Of a DNA stretch of 34,962 bases, positions 23,277 through 31,219 are shown one piece after another. Every line of letters starts with the position of its first letter. The first letter of the stretch is position 1. Under the pieces are notes generated by a model. That model saw only the letters and a list, made by a program, of their open reading frames with translations, made no database searches and was not told the origin of the DNA. The position numbers and the translations under genes were made by a program. This stretch comes from Aliiroseovarius sp. Its GTDB lineage: Bacteria > Pseudomonadota > Alphaproteobacteria > Rhodobacterales > Rhodobacteraceae. The stretch covers positions 1 through 34,962 of the forward strand of contig NZ_JASBTN010000057.1 of assembly GCF_030148435.1 (NCBI RefSeq), in the 5' to 3' direction.

Positions 23277-23494
23277 GACCCGAAAAACACTCCCTGACCC
23301 TGCACGGGCACCGGACTTCGGTGTCGCTGGAACGTGAATTCTGGGATGCGTTTCGGGAGATTGCCGCGCAGCGCGCCATGCCGATCAACGCACTGGCCGC
23401 CGAGATCGACGCCGCGCGCGGGGTGGACATGGGACTGGCCTCGGCAATCCGGTTGCACGTGTTGCGCCACTATCGTGGATTAACGGGCGACTAA
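23273..23494 (+). CDS. Ribbon-helix-helix domain protein
   Basis: This 73-residue protein looks like a short ribbon-helix-helix DNA-binding protein: an N-terminal strand (HRTSVSLEREFWDAFREIA, residues about 13-31), then two helices (MPINALAAEIDAARGV and LASAIRLHVLRHYRGL). Such proteins bind DNA as dimers, and this type is found in alphaproteobacteria beside DUF4169. Its ATG overlaps the DUF4169 stop (ATGA), so it is translationally coupled. What it regulates is unknown; the two short TTCGAA-centred palindromes downstream are not obviously tied to it. Confidence 0.8.
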   Translation: MRPEKHSLTLHGHRTSVSLEREFWDAFREIAAQRAMPINALAAEIDAARGVDMGLASAIRLHVLRHYRGLTGD

Positions 23495-23512
23495 CCTTGC
23501 TGGGGCAAGGTT
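23493..23512 (+). terminator. Hairpin after the ribbon-helix-helix gene
   Basis: AACCTTGC and GCAAGGTT make a perfect 8-bp stem around TGGG, overlapping the stop codon. Only two T residues end it and GGG follows, so it is a weak intrinsic terminator at best. Confidence 0.4.
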
Positions 23513-23806
23513 GGGCCATGACCAGATCGCCCCTTTCCTCCCCCGGAGAAATGGCTGGCACTGCTGTTCAATTGCCAGGCCGCCGCCAAGGGCGGCGTCA
23601 CTCGGCGTCAGGTGCGTGATGTGGACCGGATCGTTCGGCGTGATCGTTTTCCAAGCGAAATTGAAAGGCGCGGTTTTCACCTGATCGGGAATGCCGGACA
23701 ATTTCTCAATTTCTGCAATCACGACCCCGTGTGGGTTTTACGCTGACATGGCCATCAAATTTCTTCGAAGAAATTGGGAAGAGTTTTCGAAAAATCTGTC
23801 CACGCC
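23495..23806. other. Gap between fumC operon and P450 gene
   Basis: These 312 bases between two converging units hold no gene I can support. An 80-codon frame on the minus strand (23480-23722, GTG start) has no recognisable motif and no ribosome-binding site. Near the P450 end the sequence is A+T-rich and has a perfect 18-bp palindrome centred on TTCGAA (23758-23775) and a second, TTTTCGAAAA, about 10 nt later; these lie beyond the P450 stop and may affect its mRNA end. Confidence 0.6.
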
Positions 23807-25183
23807 TCACCCGCGCCGGGTGATCTTCAGCCAAATCCCGTCCTTGCCCCGCACAGTCAGATGCGCCACCGGCATCGCGGGCTTTTCGGCCACCAGTTCG
23901 AAACGGTATTCGCGCACCAGCAGGGACAGGATCAGCGCGCCCTCGATCATCGCGAAAGCCGACCCCGGGCAGACCCTCTGTCCGGCTGAAAACGGCACAT
24001 AGGCCTCCCGCATGCATTTTTTGCCCTCCGGCGTCGCAAAGCGACCCGGGTCGAAGTCATCCGGCCGCTCCCAGATGCGTTCATGGCGGTGCAGGTGCCA
24101 GGGGCTCAGCACCACCTGGCTGCCCTTCGGCACAGAGCGCTCGCGGAAGGTTTCGGGGCAGGCTGCCTCGCGCACCATCATCGGCACCGGGGGATAGAGC
24201 CGCATCGACTCGCGAAACACATCGCGCGACAGTTTCAGCCTGGACATTGTTGAGAAATAGATCTTTTCAGGGTCGAAGGCCCGCGCTTCTTCGGCCACGC
24301 GGTCCTGCCACTCCGCGTGCTGCGCCAGAAGATAAAGCGCCCAGGCCAGGGCAGAGGCGCTGGTTTCATGCCCGGCCAGGAAGAAGATCGCGACCTGATC
24401 GACCATTTCCTCGGTATCGAAACAGGCCCCCGTCTCCGGGTCCGGGGTGGTCATGATCTTGGTCGCCAGATCATCCGGCGCGGTGCCCGCGCGGATCGCC
24501 TCCATCCGATCGGCGGTCAACCGGGTGATCAGCGCCCGGATGTCGCGGGCGGTTTCCCTGGTCTCACGCCGATGAAACCGGGGAAACCAGCGCGGAAGCG
24601 GCAGGATCGCGCCCAGGTTCACCACCGGCGCCGTGCGCTGATGGTCCTTGAACCGGTCAAAGACGGCGCCCGCCACCTCGTGCTCGATCGGGATCGAAAA
24701 CAGGGTGCGAAAGATCACGTCGGCGGCGGCGTGGCTGGTCTGTGCCTCGATCTCGACCGGTTGGCCATCTGCCAGTGGCGCCAGCCGTTCGACACAGGCC
24801 ACACCCGCATCCCACATGGCCGGGAACACCTCACGCACCCGCCCGCCTTCGAAGGCCGGGTCGATGATCCGGCGTTGCCGCTTCCAGGTTTCTCCATTGG
24901 TGATAAATACCGAATTGCCCAGCAGCGGCGCCAGCCCTTCGCGCACGCGGTCCGATTTTGGGAAGTCATCCGGCCGCCCCTTCAGCACAAGCTCGACCAG
25001 CTCAGGGTCATTGCACAGGAAACTGCGAAAGAACGGTGTGCGGAACTCGGCCATCCAGGCGCGGTACAGATGCGCGGGCTGGGCCGACAGAATATCGCGG
25101 CGAAACAGTTTCATGTAGCGCCAGAGCGAGACCTTGCCCGGGCGCGCGGGGGGTTTGGGGGGAAGAAGATTGGCGTCCGTCAT
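23807..25183 (-). CDS. Cytochrome P450
   Basis: A heme monooxygenase of 458 residues. The heme cysteine is C405 in FSAGQRVCPGSAFA; the I-helix oxygen-binding motif is AGHETS (270-275); the K-helix ExxR is E325-S-M-R328; and the PERF-like region is DDFDPGRFATPEG. It uses an external electron donor, as no reductase domain is present and no ferredoxin gene is near. The nearest family by feel is the bacterial group related to fatty-acid or terpene hydroxylases, but no substrate can be assigned. There is no N-terminal membrane anchor. Its start overlaps the stop of the upstream membrane hydrolase-like gene by ATGA, so they are made together and probably act on the same compound. Confidence 0.94.
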   Translation of the reverse strand: MTDANLLPPKPPARPGKVSLWRYMKLFRRDILSAQPAHLYRAWMAEFRTPFFRSFLCNDPELVELVLKGRPDDFPKSDRVREGLAPLLGNSVFITNGETWKRQRRIIDPAFEGGRVREVFPAMWDAGVACVERLAPLADGQPVEIEAQTSHAAADVIFRTLFSIPIEHEVAGAVFDRFKDHQRTAPVVNLGAILPLPRWFPRFHRRETRETARDIRALITRLTADRMEAIRAGTAPDDLATKIMTTPDPETGACFDTEEMVDQVAIFFLAGHETSASALAWALYLLAQHAEWQDRVAEEARAFDPEKIYFSTMSRLKLSRDVFRESMRLYPPVPMMVREAACPETFRERSVPKGSQVVLSPWHLHRHERIWERPDDFDPGRFATPEGKKCMREAYVPFSAGQRVCPGSAFAMIEGALILSLLVREYRFELVAEKPAMPVAHLTVRGKDGIWLKITRRG

Positions 25184-26418
25184 GGGGCCATATCGGTGTA
25201 TTTCGACATCGGCCTGTCAATGCGGCTTTTCGACGGGGGACGGCCGTCAAAGCGGGTTGCCAGGGACAACGGCCCCGCCGTGATGCGAAAGTAGTCATAG
25301 TCCCCCGGCCGGTCGAAGGCACAGAGATACTGGAAATGCAGACGAAAGAACCGCCAGCGCAGTTCGGCCCAACGTTCGGGGCTCAGGGTCTGAGTAAACG
25401 CCGCCGAGAGGACCAGCGGCCAGCGCTTGCCGGTCTCTGGTGCGACCCCGGAGACCAACACCGGATCGCAGAGCGCAAATGTGCAGCCATCCCCCGGTGC
25501 GGTCACATCGACCCAGGTGATCGCCGCAGCTTGGCTGAGGTCGTGCAGGTCGCGGCGAAGACGCCGCGCTTCGGGAAGGAAACTGACCATCGGCACCACC
25601 TGTCCCAGGGTCAGGAAACCCAGTTTTGGCCCCTTGGCTGGAAGCCGCCCGTCGCGGATCAGGTCGGCCAGGATCGAAACGCCCAGATGCGCGCCGGAGC
25701 TGTGGCCGACCACCAGCACCTCATCCACATCGGTGGTCAGCGCACGGGCGATGCGGTCGGCAAACTCGCCCATGCGCGCTTCCAACTCGGGCGGGTTCGC
25801 CCCCCGGGTGGCCGCCGAATAGCTGTAGTCGTGCATCAGGTAGTAGACGTAGAGCCTGTTGTCGGTCTTGCGGAACCACTTGAGAAGCGCGGCAAGAACG
25901 GTCAGGAACACCGCGCCCCAGGCCACCATACCCGCCAGCGGATGCAGCATGCCCGCCCCCCAGCGGGCCAGCCCCGCCAGGACCGCGCCGATCAGCACGG
26001 CCAGGACCAGTTGCAGGATCAGCATGCCCACCGGGTAGAGAGCGGCAATCACCGGCCCCTTGCGCAGCTGCATGAGCCGCCGGAGCGCGCCGGAGCCGAT
26101 ATAGGTCCAGGCGGTGCGAACCATCATCAGATAGGTGGCGGGAATCGACAACTCCATACTGTCGCGCACAATGTCGGACCAGACCAGAACATCGAACTCG
26201 GCTTCGACTTCTGCCCCATCCTGGGTGGAGTTGACCAGCCAGCCATAGGTTTCAGCCCCCTGCCGGCCGATCAGGTCGAGGTTGTAGCCGGAAATCGCCC
26301 CCTGGGCCGCCCCCTCCTTGCGGTAGAGTTCCCTGTAACGGCGCGGGTGAATCGGGTCGTAGCCGGGAATGTAGAACACCCGGCGTCGCGTGACTTCCTG
26401 CTTTGGTTTGCCTGTCAT
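25180..26418 (-). CDS. Membrane-anchored alpha/beta-hydrolase-like protein of unknown function
   Basis: The 412-residue protein is not a familiar enzyme. It has a lipase-type nucleophile elbow, VVGHSSGAHLG with Ser240 at the centre (GxSxG, 238-242), and an N-terminal strand-turn FYIPGYDP (15-22) like an oxyanion site. Between them sit two or three hydrophobic segments (about 121-180, for example LQLVLAVLIGAVLAGLARWG), so the enzyme probably lies on the membrane. Further conserved-looking parts are NRLYVYYLMHDYSYSA and WVDVTAPGDG. I cannot place the Asp and His of a triad with certainty. It is upstream of, and coupled to, the P450 gene; a joint role in lipid or hydrophobic-compound turnover is a reasonable guess. 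The ATG is poorly supported by a ribosome-binding site. Confidence 0.8.
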   Translation of the reverse strand: MTGKPKQEVTRRRVFYIPGYDPIHPRRYRELYRKEGAAQGAISGYNLDLIGRQGAETYGWLVNSTQDGAEVEAEFDVLVWSDIVRDSMELSIPATYLMMVRTAWTYIGSGALRRLMQLRKGPVIAALYPVGMLILQLVLAVLIGAVLAGLARWGAGMLHPLAGMVAWGAVFLTVLAALLKWFRKTDNRLYVYYLMHDYSYSAATRGANPPELEARMGEFADRIARALTTDVDEVLVVGHSSGAHLGVSILADLIRDGRLPAKGPKLGFLTLGQVVPMVSFLPEARRLRRDLHDLSQAAAITWVDVTAPGDGCTFALCDPVLVSGVAPETGKRWPLVLSAAFTQTLSPERWAELRWRFFRLHFQYLCAFDRPGDYDYFRITAGPLSLATRFDGRPPSKSRIDRPMSKYTDMAP

Positions 26419-26486
26419 TTGCAGACCCTGCCCGACCTGCCATGGACATAGCAGAAAAAACAGGCGGGATTAAGACCTTACCACGC

Positions 26487-27239
26487 TCAGCCGATCACGG
26501 CCAGGGCCGGGAAGGTCTCCAGCAGCCAAAAGGAGAAAGCCGAGAACCCGCCGGTCAGCATCAGCAACCCGATGGTCCACAGAAGCAGGCCCATGATGCG
26601 CTCGATCTGCTCCATGTGACGTTTCATCAAGCCCATGAGCCCTGTCAGGCGCGACATGAAGGCGGCGACCAGCAGGAAGGGCACACCGAGCCCGGCCGCA
26701 TAGGTGCCCAGAAGAAGAGTACCGCGCGCCACATCGCCCTCGCTTGCCGCCATCGACAGGACCGCCCCCAGGACCGGACCGATGCAGGGAGTCCAGCCGA
26801 AGGCAAAAGCCAGCCCCAGCAGGTAGGCCCCGAACGCGCTGCCGCCCCTGTCACCGGCATCGACACGCGCCTCGCGCTGCAGAAAGGGAATGCGGATGGC
26901 GCCAATGAAGTGGGCGCCGAAGGCCATCACCAGAACACCGGCGAAAATATTGAAATAACTCTGATTCTGCAGAAACAACTGCCCTGCCAAGGACGCGGCA
27001 AAGCCCAGGAACAGGAACACGGTCGACAGGCCCATGACGAAGAACAGCGCCGTGATCGTCGCCTTGCGCGCCGCCGCGCGGTCCTCGTTCAGCTCGCTCA
27101 TCGAAACGCCGGACATATAGGCCAGGTAGGGCGGCACGATCGGCAGGACGCAGGGGCTGAGAAACGAGATACCGCCCGCAACAAGGGCAATGAACATGGC
27201 GGGCAGAAGGCTCGCGTCGAAGAGGTCAATTCCGAACAT
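26487..27239 (-). CDS. ccdA: CcdA/DsbD-like thiol-disulfide carrier membrane protein
   Basis: CcdA moves reducing power from cytoplasmic thioredoxin across the membrane, for cytochrome c maturation and other periplasmic thiols. The 250-residue protein has about six membrane helices and the two active cysteines, C30 in SFLSPCVLPIVPPY and C152 in FGWTPCIGPVLGAVLS. The ATG at 27239 is typical of the family start (MFGIDLFDASLLPAMF) although AAGGA stands only one base before it. It is divergent from the tusA-like gene and upstream, on the minus strand, of the hydrolase-P450 pair (68 nt gap). Confidence 0.92.
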   Translation of the reverse strand: MFGIDLFDASLLPAMFIALVAGGISFLSPCVLPIVPPYLAYMSGVSMSELNEDRAAARKATITALFFVMGLSTVFLFLGFAASLAGQLFLQNQSYFNIFAGVLVMAFGAHFIGAIRIPFLQREARVDAGDRGGSAFGAYLLGLAFAFGWTPCIGPVLGAVLSMAASEGDVARGTLLLGTYAAGLGVPFLLVAAFMSRLTGLMGLMKRHMEQIERIMGLLLWTIGLLMLTGGFSAFSFWLLETFPALAVIG

Positions 27240-27364
27240 GTCCTTCAAATAGCGATTTCGCAGCGCGAGGTCACGGGGCAAGCGGTCACAGGGGCGCGAT
27301 ATCGCGAAAGCTTGACCGGGTGCCCGGCATGGACAGGGCGCCACCGGTGGCCTATGTCAGACCC

Positions 27365-27616
27365 ATGACCGAGCTGCCCCCCCAGATGATGCATCACGAC
27401 GAAGACCTCGACGCCATCGGCCTTCTGTGCCCCCTGCCCGTGCTGAAGGCGCGCAAGCGGCTGAAGGGGATGGAAAGCGGCCAGGTGTTGCGTCTGCAAG
27501 CCACCGACCCGGCGGCGGTGATCGACGTGCCGCATTTCTGCACCGAACAGGGGCACGAGTTCCTGGGCCAGGCAGAAGGCGACGGGGCAATGCTTTATTT
27601 CATCCGACGGAAGTAA
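27365..27616 (+). CDS. TusA-family sulfurtransferase-like protein
   Basis: A protein of about 83 residues with the family signature LDAIGLLCPLPVLKARKRLK around C22, the sulfur-carrying cysteine, and a second Cys in DVPHFCTEQGHEFLG. TusA relays sulfur for tRNA modification or other pathways; family members also act in molybdenum cofactor or sulfur oxidation. The start is not certain. ATGs at 27320, 27365 and 27386 are all in frame and none has a good ribosome-binding site; 27365 fits the usual length. It is divergent from ccdA; both act on sulfur or thiols. A two-way terminator lies between it and rne. Confidence 0.86.
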   Translation: MTELPPQMMHHDEDLDAIGLLCPLPVLKARKRLKGMESGQVLRLQATDPAAVIDVPHFCTEQGHEFLGQAEGDGAMLYFIRRK

Positions 27617-27651
27617 GCAGGCGCCAGGCCGCAAACGCCCCCCGGAAACGA

Positions 27652-27687
27652 AAAACGCCGGACCCTCGGGCCCGGCGTTTTGCTTTC
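27652..27687. terminator. Two-way intrinsic terminator between tusA-like gene and rne
   Basis: AAAACGCCGG pairs perfectly with CCGGCGTTTT, 10 bp, around a 10-nt loop region (itself able to pair as GACCC / GGGC). T runs occur on both strands, so it can stop the plus-strand tusA-like transcript and the minus-strand rne transcript. It starts 36 nt after tusA and ends 13 nt from the rne stop. Confidence 0.92.
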
Positions 27688-27699
27688 TTGATGGCCAGA

Positions 27700-30654
27700 T
27701 CAGCTGGTCAGCGACCACCAGCCCTTTTTCTTGGGCTTGGGCGGCTCGGTGCTTTCCGGTGCGGGGGCTTCGGCCTCGGCCAGGGCCGGTTCCTCTGCCT
27801 GTTCCGGTTCGACCTCCGCCACCACGATCTCCTCCTCAGGCGCCTCGGCGGGCGTTTCTTCGCCCTGCGGCGCGGTCTCGACCTCGACGTTTTCGGCCGG
27901 GGCCTCGGCAGCGACCTCTTCCGCCGGTGCGGCGTCGGCCGGAGCTTCCGCAGCGGGGGCTTGCTCTTTGGGCGCGGCCGCGGTCTCGGCAGCAGGCTCG
28001 GCCTTTTTGCGGCGGGTCCGGGGCTTGCGCTTGGGCTTCTCTTCCTCGGCCGGGGCCTCGTCCTTGGCCTCGACGTCAGCCGCCTCGGCGCTGGCCTCTT
28101 CCTTGGCGTCGGTTTCCTCCGCCTTCTTCGCCTTGGGAGCCCGCTTGCGTGTGCGCTTCTTGGGCTTTTCCTCCTCGGCGGGGGCCTCTGCCTCCTCCAC
28201 TTCGGCGGCCGGGGCGGCTTCACCTTCGGCGGCTTCAACCGTTTCCTCGGGCTTCTCGTCGGCCTTCTTGCGGCGCGTGCGGCGGCGCTTGGGCTTTTCT
28301 TCGGCCTCGGGCGCGGGTTCGGCGGCCTCCTCGGCGGGCGCGTCTTCGGTCGGGGCCTCGGCAGCCTCGTCCTGAACGCCGTCCCCGCCGTCCTCGGACC
28401 CGGCCTGAGCCTCTCCTTCAGCACCACCCGACTTGCGACGACGACGACGACGGCGGCGCTTCTTGGGCTTGGGCGCTTCTTCGGTCTCGTCCTCAGTGTC
28501 CACGGTGCTCACCACTTCGGCCTCTTCGACCTCGGCGTCGATGTCGCTCATTAGCGAGGCGTCAACGGAAACGACCGGCGCTTCGGGCACCACGCGCGTG
28601 GCGGTCTTGAACTTCTCGATCGAGAAATCGGGCGAGATCAGGAACGGGTCCGCTTCGATACGCACGGAAAGGCCGTAGCGCGCCTCGATCTGCGCGATAT
28701 GCTCGCGCTTGTTGTTCATCAGGAAGTTGATGATGCCGATCGGGGCTTTCAGCAGAACCTCGCGGCTCCGGCGCCGCACCCCCTCTTCCTCCAGCTGGCG
28801 CAGGATGTTCAGGGCCAGGTTGTCGTCCGAGCGGATCAGGCCGGTGCCGTGGCAATGGTTGCACGGCTGGGTCGTCGCCTCGATCATGCCGGGGCGCAGA
28901 CGTTGACGGGACATTTCCATCAGGCCGAAACCGGAGATCCGCCCCACCTGGATACGCGCGCGATCCGTCTTCAGCTTGTCCTTCATGCGCTTTTCGACGG
29001 CGTTGTTGTTCCTGCGTTCTTCCATGTCGATGAAATCGATCACGATCAGACCGGCAAGGTCGCGCAGGCGCAGCTGGCGGGCGACCTCTTCGGCGGCCTC
29101 CAGGTTGGTCTTGAGCGCCGTTTCCTCGATCGAGCCTTCCTTGGTGGCACGGCCCGAGTTCACGTCGATCGCCACCAGGGCCTCGGTCACGCCGATCACG
29201 ATATAGCCGCCGGATTTCAGCTGCACGGTCGGGTTGAACATGCCCGACAGGTAGCTTTCCACCTGGTAGCGCGCAAAGAGCGGCATCGGTTCGGTGTACC
29301 GTTTCACGTTCTTCGCGTGCGACGGCATGATCATCTTCATGAAGTCCTTGGCGGTGCGATACCCGACTTCGCCTTCAACCAGAACCTCGTCGATCTCGCG
29401 GTTGTAGAGGTCGCGGATCGAGCGTTTGATCAGGTTGCCTTCTTCGTAGATCTTGGCGGGCGCGATGGATTTCAACGTCAGCTCGCGGATCTGTTCCCAG
29501 AGGCGCTGCAGGTATTCATAGTCGCGCTTGATCTCGGATTTGGTGCGCTTGGCACCCGCGGTGCGGACGATCAGCCCGGCACCCTTGGGCACGTCGATCT
29601 CGGCGGCAATGTCCTTGAGTTTCTTGCGGTCGGTCGCATTGGTGATCTTGCGCGAGATGCCACCACCGCGCGCGGTGTTGGGCATGAGCACACAGTAGCG
29701 GCCGGCCAGCGACAGGTAGGTGGTCAGGGCAGCACCCTTGTTGCCGCGCTCTTCCTTGACGACCTGCACCAGCAGGATCTGGCGCACCTTGATCACTTCC
29801 TGGATCTTGTATCTCTTCGGGCGCGGCTTGCGGCGGGTGCGGATTTCCTCGGCGACATCTTCCTCGGCGACCGACTCGATCTGGTCGTCCTTTTCGGTGG
29901 CGTCGAGGGGCTTGGCGTCCTCGTCGTCATCCTCGTCGTCGTCATCCGAACCGTCGTCGGAACCGTTGTCCCCGGCTGCGGGGTCGGCTTGCTGGTCCGC
30001 CTTTGCCGCTTGCGCATCTTCCGCAGCATCTGCCGATGCGTCTTCCGTGGACGCCCCGGCGTCAGCCTCCGCGTCCCCTTCGGGGGCAACAGGCACGGCA
30101 GTCTCGGCGGCGGCTTCCGCCTTCACCTCGTCGGGATCGGCCACGGGGGTCTCTGCGACCAGATCCATCGGCGACTGGCCCTCGGTCGGGTCCGCGCCGC
30201 CTTCGTCCAGGTCGATAACATCCATGCCGGCGGGGCTGGCCTCCAATTCCTTGGTGGCCACCACGTCGGTGCCCTTGGCCTCTTCGGCCTTGGATTTCGA
30301 CCGCGAGCGGCGCGAGCGGGTGCGGCGCGCTTTCGGTTTCTCGTCCTCGGCGGCCATCGCTTCGGCATAGGCCTGTTCTTCGGCCAGCAGCGCCTCACGG
30401 TCCGCGACCGGGATCTGGTAGTAGTCCGGGTGGATTTCCGAGAAGGCCAGGAAACCGTGGCGGTTGCCGCCGTAATCGACGAAAGCGGCCTGCAGCGAGG
30501 GTTCGACGCGGGTTACTTTTGCCAGGTAGATATTGCCAGCCAGCTGGCGTTTGTTCTCGGATTCAAAATCAAACTCTTCGACTTTGTTTCCGTCGACCAC
30601 CACGACGCGGGTTTCTTCCGCGTGGGTGGCATCGATAAGCATCTTCTTTGCCAT
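27700..30654 (-). CDS. rne: Ribonuclease E
   Basis: RNase E is the main endonuclease of mRNA decay and RNA processing. The 984-residue protein begins MAKKMLIDATHAEETRVVVV. Its S1 domain (about 37-330) is split by an acidic and basic low-complexity insert (about 100-285, ending near RKPRPKRYKIQEV). The catalytic DNase I-like domain has D497 (VAIDVNSGR) and D540 (GLIVIDFIDM), and the zinc-link is C598-x2-C601 (CNHCHGTG). From about residue 690 the tail is disordered, made of repeated basic blocks (KPKRRRTRRKK-like) alternating with Glu/Ala-rich stretches, and likely serves RNA and degradosome binding. The ATG at 30654 is chosen over a GTG five codons upstream. A long leader precedes it. Confidence 0.96.
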   Translation of the reverse strand: MAKKMLIDATHAEETRVVVVDGNKVEEFDFESENKRQLAGNIYLAKVTRVEPSLQAAFVDYGGNRHGFLAFSEIHPDYYQIPVADREALLAEEQAYAEAMAAEDEKPKARRTRSRRSRSKSKAEEAKGTDVVATKELEASPAGMDVIDLDEGGADPTEGQSPMDLVAETPVADPDEVKAEAAAETAVPVAPEGDAEADAGASTEDASADAAEDAQAAKADQQADPAAGDNGSDDGSDDDDEDDDEDAKPLDATEKDDQIESVAEEDVAEEIRTRRKPRPKRYKIQEVIKVRQILLVQVVKEERGNKGAALTTYLSLAGRYCVLMPNTARGGGISRKITNATDRKKLKDIAAEIDVPKGAGLIVRTAGAKRTKSEIKRDYEYLQRLWEQIRELTLKSIAPAKIYEEGNLIKRSIRDLYNREIDEVLVEGEVGYRTAKDFMKMIMPSHAKNVKRYTEPMPLFARYQVESYLSGMFNPTVQLKSGGYIVIGVTEALVAIDVNSGRATKEGSIEETALKTNLEAAEEVARQLRLRDLAGLIVIDFIDMEERRNNNAVEKRMKDKLKTDRARIQVGRISGFGLMEMSRQRLRPGMIEATTQPCNHCHGTGLIRSDDNLALNILRQLEEEGVRRRSREVLLKAPIGIINFLMNNKREHIAQIEARYGLSVRIEADPFLISPDFSIEKFKTATRVVPEAPVVSVDASLMSDIDAEVEEAEVVSTVDTEDETEEAPKPKKRRRRRRRRKSGGAEGEAQAGSEDGGDGVQDEAAEAPTEDAPAEEAAEPAPEAEEKPKRRRTRRKKADEKPEETVEAAEGEAAPAAEVEEAEAPAEEEKPKKRTRKRAPKAKKAEETDAKEEASAEAADVEAKDEAPAEEEKPKRKPRTRRKKAEPAAETAAAPKEQAPAAEAPADAAPAEEVAAEAPAENVEVETAPQGEETPAEAPEEEIVVAEVEPEQAEEPALAEAEAPAPESTEPPKPKKKGWWSLTS

Positions 30655-31219
30655 GTTGTCCAATTGCACCCGAAGGTCGGCCTGCCCCTCCTGGAGGAGC
30701 GGCGGGGGACTCGGGGTGACTTGTCAGGGCGAGAGACGGCGCGGCGTTCGGCACGGCTGTGGTCGACCCTTGGGCCACCCTTCCGTCTTGCTCGAACCTC
30801 TCGCGCGTCATCGCGTTTCTTCTCCGGCGTCGCGGTCGGTCTTCGTGGGGTCTTGTCCCCGAACCCGGCCCGTGCCGCCCATTCAGAACCCAAGCCGCGT
30901 CGCGCGTCACCGCGCCACGGATCGAGCAAATTATTCGGCCTTTCGGCCCTCTGGCCGGACCCTCGGACCTCGTTCGCCCGTGGTCTCCGACCCTCTCGGT
31001 CTGGCCTGCCCCGCGCGGCGATCTGCGCCTGCGACCGGGTAGGTCAGCGAAACTGTCAAGCGGGCACGTTCACATGTGCAAGAACCGCTTGTGTCGAACA
31101 TAAGGTCTGGGGGGCAGGAATGACAATGGCGAAAATGCGCCAATTGTATAACTTCCTGTCACAACGCCGGTTTTTCGTGCGCCCATACGGGCGGGACGGG
31201 TTGGGCACAGGGTACCGGC
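30655..31219 (-). promoter_or_regulatory. Long region between mrcA and rne: probable rne leader
   Basis: No gene is supported in these 565 bases on either strand. A likely rne promoter lies at 31098-31126, which would leave an untranslated leader of about 430 nt. Part of it is A/C/G-rich and pyrimidine-rich in turn. In E. coli the rne 5' leader (about 360 nt) mediates feedback on RNase E levels; whether this one does is inference. No transcription terminator for mrcA was seen. Confidence 0.5.
31098..31126 (-). promoter_or_regulatory. Probable rne promoter
   Basis: On the minus strand TTGTCA and TTATGT are separated by exactly 17 nt. Position is about 444 nt from the rne ATG and about 95 nt beyond the mrcA stop. 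Confidence 0.5.

Noticed and set aside
23480-23722. 80-codon minus-strand frame after the ribbon-helix-helix gene
   Set aside because: GTG start without a ribosome-binding site, no recognised motif, and it runs across the hairpin and into the end of the neighbouring gene.
31150-31200. Possible terminator after mrcA (CGCCC GTAT GGGCG)
   Set aside because: The stem is short and the minus strand continues with A rather than T residues.
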